Notes under the pieces: model-generated
Told to the model about the DNA's origin: nothing
The model's database searches: none
What the model saw: only the letters and a program-made list of their open reading frames with translations
Position numbers and translations under genes: made by a program
Source: Lentimicrobium sp.
GTDB lineage: Bacteria; Bacteroidota; Bacteroidia; Flavobacteriales; Flavobacteriaceae
Direction: 5' to 3'
Assembly (NCBI GenBank): GCA_022758945.1
Contig: JAEMQE010000275.1
Span: 1 to 7,155 of the forward strand
DNA length: 7,155 bases
Shown: piece after piece, positions 1 through 7,102 of the stretch
Position numbering within the stretch: position 1 is the first letter of the stretch
How the letters are laid out: each line of letters begins with the position of its first letter

Positions 1-169
1 AGGCCTTGACAATGATCGCTAAATTTGAATTTCAATTATAGACTGATTAGTTACCGATTTTTTAAATTATAAATATTGAATATTGGGTATTTTTTTATTT
101 TTTTTATTTCCAACTCTTATTGTCTGATTAAAAAAAATGAATGTGGCATTGACTATTTTATAATTGAAT

Positions 170-399
170 TAACCCGTTGGGTGTAATTCAGTTTATTTTT
201 TTAAACACATAGAAACATAGCTTTTATTGATTTTATCAAGGCATTTCATTTTTGATAGTAAAACATAGCTATGTGAAAACCAAGACCCGAGCGATAGCGA
301 ACAAGCGAAGCAATTGGTCTATCATATTCTTTTTTCAATGTTTCTATGTGTTTCATTTTTAATATTTATAAAATTCTAATAATTACACCCAACGGGTTA
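170..399. repeat. 230-bp nested inverted-repeat element, MITE-like
   Basis: The outer arms are a perfect 19-bp inverted repeat, TAACCCGTTGGGTGTAATT at 170-188 and its reverse complement at 381-399. Inside is a second perfect 16-bp pair, AAACACATAGAAACAT at 203-218 and its complement at 338-353. Shorter matching arms follow: TGATAG 253-258 with CTATCA 319-324, and ACCAA 279-283 with TTGGT 314-318. Two local palindromes sit within: TTGAT/ATCAA at 227-239 and ACATAGCTATGT at 263-274. No reading frame of useful length is present. This looks like a non-autonomous repeat or a long foldback, but I see no clear target-site duplication next to the 19-bp arms, so transposition is inferred, not shown. 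Confidence 0.75.
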
Positions 400-411
400 G
401 TATTAATTTTT

Positions 412-443
412 GCCACAGATTATCACAGATTAAACTGATTTTT
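412..443 (+). repeat. GCCACAGAT-type interspersed repeat, copy 1
   Basis: The sequence reads GCCACAGAT, two bases, TCACAGATT, then a short spacer and GATTTTT. A second copy at 3410-3444 in the same orientation has the same two CACAGAT half-units separated by different bases (TA here, GG there). The copies lie about 3 kb apart and both are outside coding sequence. I associate this motif with intergenic DNA of flavobacteria, from memory only. Confidence 0.6.
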
Positions 444-560
444 ATAAACTTTACAGAAGAATTTGTGACTTGGGACCTAAAGTCGAACAGGCGAAACAAA
501 ATCAGCAAAGCCCGTTTTGTTTGTGTGCTGCTTTCCATTTACAAACCCTTTCTGTTTTGG

Positions 561-2711
561 TTATTCTCCAATTAATATCTCCAGGATGCTTATGGCTGCC
601 TCGCTGATTTTGGTTCCGGGACCAAAAACGGCTACAGCTCCTGCATCAAACAGAAACTGATAATCCTGGGCAGGAATTACACCACCCACAATAACCATAA
701 TATCTTCGCGACCGTATTTTTTGAGCTCTTCGATGACTTGGGGTACCAATGTTTTGTGTCCGGCGGCAAGGGAGGAAACGCCAAGAATGTGCACGTCGTT
801 TTCCACGGCTTGTTTGGCTGCTTCGGCCGGGGTTTGAAAAAGTGGACCTATATCGACATCAAAACCGAGGTCGGCATAACCGGTGGCGACTACTTTGGCC
901 CCGCGATCGTGGCCGTCCTGACCCATTTTGGCAATCATAATTCTTGGTCGACGGCCTTCTTTTTTGGCAAATTCGTCGGCCAGTTGTTTGGCTTTTTCGA
1001 AGCTTTTGTCGTCTTTTATTTCTTTGCTGTACACGCCGCTAAAGGATTTAATTTGTGCTTTGTATCTTCCGAAAACCGTTTCCAGAGCATCGCTGATTTC
1101 GCCGAGCGTGGCTCGGTTTCGCGCTGCTTCAACAGCCAGTTCGAGCAGATTGCCTTGACCGGTTTGGGCACAAAGGGTTAGTTTTTTGAGTGAAAGAGTT
1201 ACTTTTTCGGTATCCCGAGTTGCTTTAATTCGTTCTAATTGTTCGAGTTGTTGTCTGCGCACCATTTGGTTGTCGACATCCAGAATTTGCAAGGGATCTT
1301 CTTTTTCTAAGCGGTATTTGTTGACGCCTACAATAATGTCCTGACTGCTGTCAATTCGTGCCTGTTTTCTGGCTGCTGCTTCTTCGATTCTAAGTTTTGG
1401 AATTCCCGATTCGATGGCTTTGGTCATTCCGCCGAGTTCTTCGACTTCTTCGATGAGTTTCCAGGCATTTTGGGCAATCTCATTGGTTAAACTTTCTACA
1501 TAAAAACTACCAGCCCAAGGATCCACGGTTTTGGTGATTTTAGTTTCTTCCTGTAAATAGATTTGGGTATTTCTGGCAATTCTGGCGGAGAAATCTGTTG
1601 GCAAGGCAATGGCTTCGTCCAAGGCATTGGTGTGCAGGGATTGGGTTCCTCCCAGGGCGGCTGCCAAACCTTCGATGGTGGTTCGCGCCACATTGTTGAA
1701 AGGATCCTGCATGGTTAGGCTCCATCCTGAGGTTTGGCAATGGGTTCTTAATGCCAAGGATTTATCGTCTTTTGGGTTGAATTGTTTGACGAGTTTTGCC
1801 CAGATCATTCGGCCGGCGCGCATTTTGGCGATTTCCATAAAATGATTCATTCCAATGGCCCAGAAAAAGGAGAGGCGAGGTGCGAAGTCATCGATTTTCA
1901 TTCCTGTTGCCAGTCCGGTTCTAATATATTCTAAACCATCGGCGAGGGTGTACGCCAACTCAATATCGGCAGTAGCTCCTGCTTCTTGCATGTGATAGCC
2001 TGAAATGGAAATCGAGTTGAATTTCGGCATTTTCTTGCTGGTGAATTCAAATATATCGGCAATGATTTTCATTGATGGGGTTGGCGGATAGATGTAGGTA
2101 TTTCGCACCATAAACTCCTTTAGAATATCATTTTGAATGGTTCCTGAAAGTTGTTCGGGTTTTACGCCTTGTTCTTCGGCGGCCACAATATAGAAAGCCA
2201 TAATAGGCAGAACAGCACCATTCATTGTCATCGAAACGGACATTTCACCCAAGGGAATCTGGTCAAACAATACTTTCATATCTTCGACCGAATCGATGGC
2301 CACACCGGCTTTTCCGACATCGCCCACCACGCGTTCGTGGTCGGAATCGTAACCGCGGTGTGTTGGCAAATCGAAGGCTATGGAAAGTCCTTTTTGTCCA
2401 GCGGCCAAGTTTCTGCGGTAGAAAGCATTGCTTTCTTCGGCGGTTGAAAATCCTGCGTATTGGCGAATCGTCCAAGGGCGACGCACGTACATGGTGGCAT
2501 AAGGTCCACGTAAATTGGGTGCAAAGCCTGCTCCGAAATCCAGCTGTTCGAGGTTGGCGATATCCTGCTCGGAGTAGGTTGGTTTTAGTTCGATGCCTTC
2601 GGCGGTGAGGAAGTTATCAGGTTGCAGGTTGCAGGTTGCAGATTGCAGATTGGAGATTGCAGACTCAATACTGTTTTTTAATTTTATATGTTGGAGGTTT
2701 TTTCTATTCAT
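561..2711 (-). CDS. mutB: Methylmalonyl-CoA mutase large (catalytic, B12-binding) subunit
   Basis: This is the catalytic subunit of the adenosylcobalamin-dependent mutase that interconverts succinyl-CoA and methylmalonyl-CoA in the cytoplasm, also called scpA. From the ATG at 2711 it has 716 residues, normal for the family. The N-terminal TIM-barrel domain carries RPWTIRQYAGFS, whose Tyr85 corresponds to catalytic Tyr89 of the Propionibacterium enzyme, then Arg203 in LKEFMVRN and His240 in SGYHMQEAG. The C-terminal cobalamin-binding domain has MGQDGHDRGAK with the axial ligand near His600, followed by SSLAAGHKTL and VGGVIP. The frame stays open upstream to 2819, but only from a GTG and with non-conserved sequence inside the preceding gene, so I chose the ATG, 14 bp after that gene's stop. 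Residues about 17-30 are encoded by a 7-bp tandem repeat. Identity is certain; the N-terminal repeat is the oddity. Confidence 0.97.
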   Translation of the reverse strand: MNRKNLQHIKLKNSIESAISNLQSATCNLQPDNFLTAEGIELKPTYSEQDIANLEQLDFGAGFAPNLRGPYATMYVRRPWTIRQYAGFSTAEESNAFYRRNLAAGQKGLSIAFDLPTHRGYDSDHERVVGDVGKAGVAIDSVEDMKVLFDQIPLGEMSVSMTMNGAVLPIMAFYIVAAEEQGVKPEQLSGTIQNDILKEFMVRNTYIYPPTPSMKIIADIFEFTSKKMPKFNSISISGYHMQEAGATADIELAYTLADGLEYIRTGLATGMKIDDFAPRLSFFWAIGMNHFMEIAKMRAGRMIWAKLVKQFNPKDDKSLALRTHCQTSGWSLTMQDPFNNVARTTIEGLAAALGGTQSLHTNALDEAIALPTDFSARIARNTQIYLQEETKITKTVDPWAGSFYVESLTNEIAQNAWKLIEEVEELGGMTKAIESGIPKLRIEEAAARKQARIDSSQDIIVGVNKYRLEKEDPLQILDVDNQMVRRQQLEQLERIKATRDTEKVTLSLKKLTLCAQTGQGNLLELAVEAARNRATLGEISDALETVFGRYKAQIKSFSGVYSKEIKDDKSFEKAKQLADEFAKKEGRRPRIMIAKMGQDGHDRGAKVVATGYADLGFDVDIGPLFQTPAEAAKQAVENDVHILGVSSLAAGHKTLVPQVIEELKKYGREDIMVIVGGVIPAQDYQFLFDAGAVAVFGPGTKISEAAISILEILIGE
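2620..2661. repeat. Six 7-bp tandem repeats inside mutB
   Basis: On the plus strand, 42 bases are made of six consecutive heptamers: GGTTGCA three times (2620-2640), then GATTGCA, GATTGGA and GATTGCA (2641-2661). A partial seventh, GACTCAA, follows. Three heptamers make seven codons, so the encoded protein also repeats, AISNLQS then ATCNLQP. The tract begins 50 bases after the mutB start codon and lies before the first residues I recognise as conserved in the family. A gain or loss of one or two units would shift the reading frame; a change of three would add or remove seven residues. Two bases interrupt the repeat pattern, so it is probably less slippery than a pure tract. Confidence 0.9.
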
Positions 2712-2725
2712 TTTTATTTTCTTTT

Positions 2726-3352
2726 TTATTCGCAATTTTGATTGTACAGTTCGACTATTCGACCCATTCCCTTTTTTTTGAAATCTTCCTTGTCCATTAA
2801 ATCGGCAAGCTGTGGGCACTCTTTTTCGAAATAGTTTCGGATGGCCTCTTTAAACTGGGTGAAATTGTTTAAATTGAAATGCCAGTTCCCCTCAGAACCG
2901 TACATATAATCACCCAAATAAAGCGCAAAATCCTGATTTTGTTTTTTTATGCAATAGTAAGCGGTTGTGCTTAGTGCTATATTGTAATTTAATTTGTCCA
3001 ATGCATAGACCGTTATTTTTCCTTCTTTTACGATTCGGGCCCAATTTTTCCTTTTGTTAATGACCATTTTATTAGGATTAAAAGGATTGTTGTAGGCTAC
3101 ATAAATGGTGGCGTATTGTATTCTTTCTTTTTGGTCATTCCTGATTTCAAAGCCCTTGACGGTATCGATATTCCATTTTTCTATTTCACTGTTTTCTTCT
3201 GATTTAAATCTTAGATTCAAATTATTTGGTTGGTCCGGAACATTTATAAAGCCCTTTTTTGTGGTGTCATCATTGAAAGTGACGGTTCCTTCCCAAAATT
3301 GAGCGAAAACGGAAACGGGAATTAGCATACATAGCATTACTATCGTTTTCAT
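2726..3352 (-). CDS. Exported protein of unknown function, upstream of mutB
   Basis: I do not recognise the family. From the ATG at 3352 the protein has 208 residues and begins MKTIVMLCMLIPVSVFAQ, a typical signal peptide with probable cleavage after AFA at residue 17. There is no lipobox cysteine at the cleavage site, so a periplasmic or outer-surface location is likely. The mature part starts FWEGTVTFNDDTTKKG, alternating beta-like strands, and continues as a mixed, Lys/Asn/Tyr-rich domain with conserved-looking aromatic residues (YLGDYMYGSEGNWHF near 145-159). The last 40 residues look helical and charged. The frame is open further upstream to a TTG at 3433, but this would bury the signal peptide and read through repeat DNA, so I reject it. 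It ends 14 bp before mutB and is probably co-transcribed with it. An A8 run at codons 192-194 (FKKKG) is a possible slippage site. Confidence 0.85.
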   Translation of the reverse strand: MKTIVMLCMLIPVSVFAQFWEGTVTFNDDTTKKGFINVPDQPNNLNLRFKSEENSEIEKWNIDTVKGFEIRNDQKERIQYATIYVAYNNPFNPNKMVINKRKNWARIVKEGKITVYALDKLNYNIALSTTAYYCIKKQNQDFALYLGDYMYGSEGNWHFNLNNFTQFKEAIRNYFEKECPQLADLMDKEDFKKKGMGRIVELYNQNCE

Positions 3353-3534
3353 AACACGCGTATTTAATCTTTTTAGGCCTAATTCCTCGAAGCTTTGCTT
3401 CGGTTTTTTGCCACAGATGGTCACAGATTTCAACGGATTTTTTTATGTAAATATACTTCGTCTGTTCTCTTCGCTCGGGTGTGAAATTTGTATTTAACTT
3501 TAGCAATACTTCGTGAGTTCTGCCACGAGGTCGT
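3353..3534. other. Repeat-filled spacer between the two unknown genes
   Basis: This 182-bp gap splits the mutA and mutB gene pairs. It contains a GCCACAGAT-type repeat (3410-3444), two of three related CTTCGT-type units (3455-3484 and 3508-3533), and a 6-bp hairpin CGAAGC/GCTTCG at 3388-3402. On the plus strand the hairpin is followed by six Ts and resembles an intrinsic terminator, but no plus-strand gene would use it. On the minus strand it sits about 36 bases ahead of the downstream ATG, in the likely leader. I see no good TAnnTTTG promoter; TATATTTA on the minus strand near 3448-3455 matches seven of eight positions but lacks a spaced TTG. Confidence 0.55.
3410..3444 (+). repeat. GCCACAGAT-type interspersed repeat, copy 2
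   Basis: GCCACAGAT, GG, TCACAGATT, then CAACGGATTT and more Ts. It matches the copy at 412-443 at every position of the two half-units and in the trailing GATTT. It lies in the spacer ahead of the second unknown gene. Confidence 0.6.
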
Positions 3535-3572
3535 TTATTTTTGCTTCGTCAGTTCGCCTTTCAGGCTCGTGT
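3455..3572 (+). repeat. Three degenerate CTTCGT-type repeat units
   Basis: Three related segments occur within 118 bases, each starting ACTTCGT or GCTTCGT followed by GTTC a few bases later: 3455-3484, 3508-3533 and 3543-3572. The first and third also share a GCTCG-G/T-GT end. The third unit overlaps the 3' end of the unknown gene at 3535-4020, encoding its last residues (about DTSLKGELTK). The match is imperfect and was made by eye, so the relation is tentative. Confidence 0.4.
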
Positions 3573-4020
3573 CAACAATTTTAAAAATCCATTTATTATC
3601 AGCGTTATTGGCATTGAGACCTTCGAGAAGTCCGGCACTTATGGTTACGCCTGAACCAATGGTAAACAGTAAAAAGGCAGCGTCATTTCCGCCAGCGGCA
3701 GCCACAATAGAGGCTCCGACGATTGCCAGTCCTACAATCAACACCACGGTTTTGACGGTTGCCAATGTTTTGGGTTGGTATTTAATGCTTTGCAGGCTGT
3801 CGATTTTTACTGTTTGATTGTTGACCGTAAAGCTTAACGTATCCGAGATTTTAAGGTTTCCAATGTGTTTTTTTCCGTCCAGTGTTCTTATTTTGATGCG
3901 GTGGTTTTCTTCAAAAACCTTTACTTTCCCTGTCCTGATGTTGGTGATTTCAATGGTTCTGTGTTGCGAGAAAACAGCATAAGAAATTAAAAACACCAAT
4001 AAAAATAAAATCTTTTTCAT
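3535..4020 (-). CDS. Small signal-peptide protein with hydrophobic glycine-rich segment, unknown function
   Basis: I do not recognise a named family. From the ATG at 4020 the protein has 161 residues. It starts MKKILFLLVFLISYAVFSQ, a strong signal peptide with likely cleavage before Gln19 and no lipobox cysteine. Residues 20-82 form a small beta-rich part (RTIEITNIRTGKVKVFEEN, RIKIRTLDGKKHIGNLKI, SLQSIKY) that resembles short barrel-like domains I have seen in flavobacterial exported proteins. Two hydrophobic, Gly/Ala-rich segments at about 86-109 and 113-134 could be a membrane hairpin. A TTG at 4035 would add five residues, directly against the mutA stop; the ATG leaves the signal peptide in its usual form and is preferred. 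It follows mutA by 15 bp, so co-transcription is likely. The last dozen residues overlap a repeat unit and may be a recent extension. Confidence 0.85.
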   Translation of the reverse strand: MKKILFLLVFLISYAVFSQHRTIEITNIRTGKVKVFEENHRIKIRTLDGKKHIGNLKISDTLSFTVNNQTVKIDSLQSIKYQPKTLATVKTVVLIVGLAIVGASIVAAAGGNDAAFLLFTIGSGVTISAGLLEGLNANNADNKWIFKIVDTSLKGELTKQK

Positions 4021-4035
4021 GCTGTAGGTTTTCAA

Positions 4036-5448
4036 TTAATTTTCTTCTTTGAGTCTTTCCTGTTCTAATTTTTCGGCCAGTCGTTTTTCGATAATTGGAG
4101 TAATCAAAGTCTTTCTTGGTTTTATTTTCACGAAAGGGAACAATTCTAAATCGTCCTTCATCCGGTCTTTTTTGTTCGGATATTTGTTTGTTCCCAAAAG
4201 AATTTCTTTACCCGTATCGAATAATTCCTGTTCCTTGTCGGCACTTTCCTGAATTTTTCTTTTGATGATTCCCTCGTTGAGTTGTTTGAGGAAACCGCCA
4301 TTGGCTTCGATATCTTTGAATAAGGTCAGGGCTTTTTCGGCCAATTGATTTGTTACCGTTTCGATGTAATAACTTCCGTCCGCCGGGTTATTGACTTTGT
4401 CGAAATAGCTTTCGTGTTTGAGTACAAGCAATTGGTTTCGTGCAATTCTATCTCCAAATTCGTTGTCTTTGTGGTATAAGGCATCGTAAGGCAAGTTTGC
4501 AATGGCATCGGCTCCGCCCAAGATAGCGCTCATACATTCGGTTGTGGTGCGCAGCATATTGACGTTGTAATCGTAGATTGTTTTGTTGCGTTTTGTGGGT
4601 GAAACTAAGATATGGCAATCGAATTTGTGGTTGTATTCTTTGGCAATCAGATTGAAAAGCAATCGCAAGGCACGTAGTTTTGCGATTTCGAAAAAGTAAT
4701 TGGTTCCCACCGAAATTTTAAAAACGATGGGTTGGTTTATTTTTGTTATTCTGTTAAAATATTCGTTGGCGTGTGCCAGGCAATAGGCAATTTGTTGCAC
4801 CATATTGGCGCCAGCGTTTTGATACAGACCGCCATCAATGCTGACGTAAGAAATGTGAGCTGTGGCTGCCGAAATTAGATTTAGTGTTTCGAAATTGTTT
4901 TTTTCTTTGGTTGTAAACCAGTTTCCTTCCTTGGCCAAATGTCCAATTGGATCCAGATTGCAGAAAATTGTTGCGTTTTTCTGTTGGGCAATCGCATCAA
5001 TATTTTTTACGAAATCGATTGAAAGAAAGCTCAGATTGAAATAGATTGTTACTTTTTCTAAAGGAAGATTTTCCAATAGTTTAGCTATATCGATATTTTC
5101 GTTTTCAATAGTAAAGCGGATGCTTTCGGCTCCGCGATTGATGCTGTCGATGGCTCGAAGGTTTGACTTTTCGAGGTCGTGAACGAAGATGTTTTGGCAA
5201 ATTTTAAATTCGGAAGCCTTTGTATTTACGTCTGCAGTTCCTGCGAATTCGTCTTTGTGGTAAAATGGTTTTACCTGAATGTCTTCGGGTGAATTCCAGA
5301 TTAGGGTTTCGTTATAGTCGGCGCCATTGAGTTCAAACTGGATTTTTTGTTTCCATTGTTTGGAAGAAACGGGAGCCCATCCCCAGCCCTTCCCAAAGGG
5401 AAGGGAGGCATGATTTTGAGCTGTCTCTTTTGCATTATCTTTTTTCAT
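4036..5448 (-). CDS. mutA: Methylmalonyl-CoA mutase small (non-catalytic) subunit
   Basis: This is the partner subunit of the heterodimeric mutase. From the ATG at 5448 it has 470 residues. It keeps the mutase barrel fold but lacks the C-terminal cobalamin-binding domain and its DxHxxG motif, as expected for the small subunit. Family landmarks are SSKQWKQKIQFELNGADYNE near residue 28, TTECMSAILGGADAIANLPY, GDRIARNQ, NPADGSYYIETVTNQLAEKA, and GTNKYPN near the C-terminus, matching the corresponding parts of MutB. The frame is open to a GTG at 5460, but that lies in a palindromic repeat, so I prefer the ATG. Residues about 13-26, HASLPFGKGWGWAP, are encoded by a GC-rich palindrome and do not look like ancestral MutA sequence. 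It is followed after 15 bp by the unknown exported-protein gene. Confidence 0.95.
   Translation of the reverse strand: MKKDNAKETAQNHASLPFGKGWGWAPVSSKQWKQKIQFELNGADYNETLIWNSPEDIQVKPFYHKDEFAGTADVNTKASEFKICQNIFVHDLEKSNLRAIDSINRGAESIRFTIENENIDIAKLLENLPLEKVTIYFNLSFLSIDFVKNIDAIAQQKNATIFCNLDPIGHLAKEGNWFTTKEKNNFETLNLISAATAHISYVSIDGGLYQNAGANMVQQIAYCLAHANEYFNRITKINQPIVFKISVGTNYFFEIAKLRALRLLFNLIAKEYNHKFDCHILVSPTKRNKTIYDYNVNMLRTTTECMSAILGGADAIANLPYDALYHKDNEFGDRIARNQLLVLKHESYFDKVNNPADGSYYIETVTNQLAEKALTLFKDIEANGGFLKQLNEGIIKRKIQESADKEQELFDTGKEILLGTNKYPNKKDRMKDDLELFPFVKIKPRKTLITPIIEKRLAEKLEQERLKEEN
5376..5409. repeat. GC-rich palindromic repeat inside the mutA start region
   Basis: A perfect 8-bp inverted repeat, CCCTTCCC at 5387-5394 and GGGAAGGG at 5398-5405, with a 3-base loop, lies within mutA. 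With flanking CCCATCCCCAG (5376-5386) it encodes residues about 14-26, including LPFGKGWGW. It is far richer in GC than its surroundings. I associate GGGAAGGGCTGGGG-like palindromes with dispersed repeats in flavobacterial genomes that sometimes sit in coding regions, which is a memory-based association. Confidence 0.75.
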
Positions 5449-5450
5449 AT

Positions 5451-5481
5451 TTAATTCCACCCTTAAGGGAGTCGAAATGGA
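5451..5481. repeat. Palindromic fragment at the mutA leader
   Basis: CCCTTAAGGG at 5460-5469 is a perfect 10-bp palindrome 11 bases ahead of the mutA ATG. Read on the minus strand, CGACTCCCTTAAGGGTGG has the same CTCCCTT...AAGGG...GG frame as the palindrome inside the gene, minus its centre, and so may be a second, shorter member. Its end, GTGGAATTAAAT before the ATG, supplies the only G-rich stretch that could act as a ribosome binding site. Confidence 0.45.
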
Positions 5482-5540
5482 TTAAAATTAATAAATGTTA
5501 CCATTCATACATCTGAAATTGTTTCTCAAATTTCAAAAAT

Positions 5541-5873
5541 CTATTTTTTTATGTCTTTTTCAATGGTATCGCCCTCGAATTGGATAATATAAATGTCTTC
5601 GCTGTCTTTTTTCATATAGTATTTTTCGCGGGCATATTTTTCGGTTTGGTCCGGATTTTTGAGCTGCCGGATGTTTTCCTTGTCTTTTCTGATTTCCTGT
5701 TGGTAATAGGCTGCGTTGTCTTCGAGTTCATCGATTTGTTTGTCTAAAAAGCGATGATCGAAATAGGAATAGTTATCCAGAAATATCATCCAAGTCGAAA
5801 AAAACAGCAAAACCCAAACGTATTTGTTGCTTAAAAATTTGAACCACCGTTTGTCTTTATAGGAATTATTCAT
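5541..5873 (-). CDS. FtsB/DivIC-type septum formation protein
   Basis: This is a small bitopic membrane protein of the divisome, where FtsB/DivIC proteins bind FtsL and help activate septal peptidoglycan synthesis. The 110 residues have the family layout: a short basic cytoplasmic N-terminus (KDKRWFKFLSNK), one transmembrane helix at about 18-32 (YVWVLLFFSTWMIFL), a periplasmic coiled coil at about 43-72, and the conserved EKYAREKYYMKKDSED segment near 78-93 ending in IYIIQFEG. Length is normal. The ATG at 5873 is the only sensible start; no strong Shine-Dalgarno is visible. It lies 92 bp upstream of mutA and 345 bp downstream of udk, so it is probably not tightly coupled to either. I leave the symbol open because ftsB and divIC are used inconsistently in this group. 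Confidence 0.92.
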   Translation of the reverse strand: MNNSYKDKRWFKFLSNKYVWVLLFFSTWMIFLDNYSYFDHRFLDKQIDELEDNAAYYQQEIRKDKENIRQLKNPDQTEKYAREKYYMKKDSEDIYIIQFEGDTIEKDIKK

Positions 5874-5908
5874 TTAATCAGTTGTTGTTTTAGCAGAATT
5901 TTGAAATA

Positions 5909-5958
5909 ACACACCCCCAACCCTCTAGATTGCTTCATTCTTCGCAATGACAGGGGAG
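5909..5958. repeat. Hairpin repeat fragment (GATTGCTTC...GCAATGAC type)
   Basis: ATTGC at 5929-5933 pairs with GCAAT at 5944-5948, flanked by C-rich sequence on the left (CACCCCC, CCCTCT) and AGGGGAG on the right at 5952-5958. The core resembles GATTGCTTC...CGCAATGAC motifs that recur in non-coding DNA of many bacteria; that is recalled, not searched. Confidence 0.5.
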
Positions 5959-6005
5959 TTATAAGCGCTTCTAAATTTATAATAGGTCATTTTATATTGT
6001 TTTTT

Positions 6006-6082
6006 AGTCCCGATTACTTCACTTTGCTTCTACTTTCATCGGAGTTCAGTGAACTTCGTTTGCAGTGAAAATCCTTTTTTGT
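6006..6082. repeat. Flavobacterial intergenic repeat fragment
   Basis: Read on the minus strand the segment runs AAAAAAGGATTTTCACTGCA, then a small palindrome AGTTCA/TGAACT (6043-6055), and ends AGTAATCGGGACT. The two ends are roughly inverted (GATTACTTCACTTTGC at the left against GCAGTGAAAATC at the right). I recall similar AAAAGGATTT...CGGGACT sequences as common non-coding repeats in Flavobacterium. Confidence 0.45.
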
Positions 6083-6087
6083 CAATC

Positions 6088-6120
6088 AAACCTATAAGGT
6101 TTTAAAAACCTTATAGGTTT
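6088..6120. repeat. 16-bp perfect inverted repeat, possible terminator
   Basis: AAACCTATAAGGTTTT at 6088-6103 is followed by one base and its exact reverse complement at 6105-6120. The transcript would form a long stem from either strand. It lies about 100 bases past the udk stop and could end udk transcription, but no T tract follows on the minus strand, so a terminator role is only possible. The sequence looks like a dispersed palindrome of the flavobacterial type. Confidence 0.7.
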
Positions 6121-6156
6121 AGAAAGATTGCAACAAAAATCAGGAAATAGCTCCTT

Positions 6157-6180
6157 CCTTCGACAAATTCAGGATGACAT
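6157..6180 (+). repeat. TTCGACAAATTCAGGATGACA-like fragment
   Basis: CCTTCGACAAATTCAGGATG, followed by ACAT, closely resembles the CCTTCGACAAGCTCAGGATG sequence that recurs in non-coding DNA of many bacterial genomes. Only one copy is present in this window, so the repeat call rests on recollection. Confidence 0.4.
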
Positions 6181-6218
6181 TATTTGACTATTTAATTTTT
6201 CATAAAATTACAAAAAAA

Positions 6219-6827
6219 TTATAGAATTCGTTGATTTATTACGGCACGAACCACATCGATGGCGACGGTATTGTATTTGTCGTTTGGGATGATGATATCG
6301 GCAAATGCTTTTGTGGACTCGATAAACTGTTGGTGCATCGGTTTCAGCGTGGTTTGGTAGCGTGTTAATACTTCTTCCATATCCCGGCCGCGTTCGGCAA
6401 TATCCCGTTTTAATCTGCGGATTAATCGCTCGTCCGAATCGGCGTGAACAAATATTTTGATGTCGAATAAATCGCGAAGTTCGGGATGGGAAAGAATCAG
6501 AATTCCTTCGACTATCATCACTTTTCGCGGATGAGTTACAATGGTATCGTCGGTTCTGTTGTGAGTGGCAAAAGAATACACGGGCTGGTTGACGGTTTTT
6601 CCTTCTTTGAGTTCCTTGAGGTGAGCGACCAATAAATCGAAATCGATGGCTCTGGGATGGTCGAAGTTGGTTTTTGCGCGTTCCTCATAACTCTCGTTTG
6701 TGGATGCTTTGTAGTAGGAATCCTGGGCAATAATTCCCACTTCGGTATGGGGTAATTCATTCATTATCTGGTGCACCACGGTTGTTTTTCCGCTTCCTGT
6801 TCCGCCTGCTATTCCTATTATCAGCAT
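6219..6827 (-). CDS. udk: Uridine kinase
   Basis: Uridine/cytidine kinase of the pyrimidine salvage pathway, which phosphorylates uridine to UMP (and cytidine to CMP) in the cytoplasm. The 202 residues match the usual bacterial length. The P-loop GGTGSGKT is at residues 8-15, followed by the AQDSYYK segment at 34-40 that carries the catalytic aspartate region, NFDHPRAIDFDLL near 54-66, the nucleoside-binding QPVYSFATHNR at 81-91, VEGILIL at 106-112, and the lid-like RLIRRLKRDIAERGRD at 134-149. The start is the ATG at 6827, two residues before the first beta strand, and nothing longer is plausible. It is transcribed away from the tRNA-Pro locus, which lies on the other strand. A possible promoter element lies about 30 bases upstream. 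Confidence 0.96.
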   Translation of the reverse strand: MLIIGIAGGTGSGKTTVVHQIMNELPHTEVGIIAQDSYYKASTNESYEERAKTNFDHPRAIDFDLLVAHLKELKEGKTVNQPVYSFATHNRTDDTIVTHPRKVMIVEGILILSHPELRDLFDIKIFVHADSDERLIRRLKRDIAERGRDMEEVLTRYQTTLKPMHQQFIESTKAFADIIIPNDKYNTVAIDVVRAVINQRIL

Positions 6828-6856
6828 AAAATAGTTGTGTTATGTTATTGTTGGAA

Positions 6857-6864
6857 CAAAAATA
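6857..6864 (-). promoter_or_regulatory. Possible -7 box for udk
   Basis: On the minus strand this reads TATTTTTG, a full match to the Bacteroidota TAnnTTTG element, about 30 bases ahead of the udk ATG. I find no TTG at the expected distance upstream, so the call is weak. Confidence 0.35.
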
Positions 6865-6976
6865 GGGATTTTATTGTGAGAGACTTTTGTTTTTTTTCTA
6901 TTAAACACTTAATGTTGCGATTTTTTTACTGATTTTTTGAATCAAATTAAATTTATTTATTATTTGAAAATTTGTT

Positions 6977-7006
6977 TTGGTTAAGCAAAAATTTGTTATA
7001 TATTTG
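6977..7006 (+). promoter_or_regulatory. Bacteroidota-type promoter for the tRNA-Pro locus
   Basis: TTG at 6977-6979 and TATATTTG at 6999-7006 are separated by 19 bases, matching the TTG / TAnnTTTG promoter pattern known for Flavobacterium and Bacteroides. Transcription would start about 7 bases later, near 7013, just ahead of the tRNA-like fragment and about 90 bases ahead of the intact tRNA-Pro. Confidence 0.65.
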
Positions 7007-7016
7007 CCACCGCTTT

Positions 7017-7062
7017 CAGGGCGTAGCGTAGCTCGGTTATCGCGTCCCGCGAGGCGGAAAGG
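7017..7062 (+). pseudogene. Truncated tRNA-Pro 5'-half copy
   Basis: Positions 7017-7044 match 7103-7130, the acceptor 5' strand, D arm and base 26 of the intact tRNA-Pro, at 26 of 28 bases (differences at 7018 and 7022). The anticodon arm is then replaced by unrelated sequence with its own hairpin, CCGC (7047-7050) and GCGG (7054-7057). The T arm and acceptor 3' strand are missing. It cannot fold as a tRNA. It sits between the promoter and the real gene, so it should be transcribed as part of the precursor's 5' leader. Confidence 0.75.
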
Positions 7063-7102
7063 CCACAAAAAAAGGTTAAAAGTTCTTATGAAATATAATT
7101 TT

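Larger units (their letters stand above)
42..560. other. Gene-free region beyond mutB, rich in repeats
   Basis: I find no supportable gene here. The stretch is strongly AT-rich and stop codons interrupt all frames at short intervals. It holds a nested inverted-repeat element (170-399), one copy of a GCCACAGAT-type repeat (412-443), and a small AT-only inverted repeat with AAACAAAA at 494-501 and TTTTGTTT at 515-522. The last lies about 40 bases past the mutB stop on the minus strand. It is not followed by a T tract in that direction, so I do not call it an intrinsic terminator. No other convincing terminator for mutB is visible. Confidence 0.7.
5874..6218. other. Gene-free spacer made largely of repeat fragments
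   Basis: No gene is supported between udk and the division gene. At least four unrelated repeat-like pieces lie here: a hairpin segment at 5909-5958, a 77-base segment at 6006-6082, a 33-base near-perfect palindrome at 6088-6120, and a segment at 6157-6180. The remainder is AT-rich. Any promoter for the division gene must lie here on the minus strand, but I see no clear TAnnTTTG box. Confidence 0.6.
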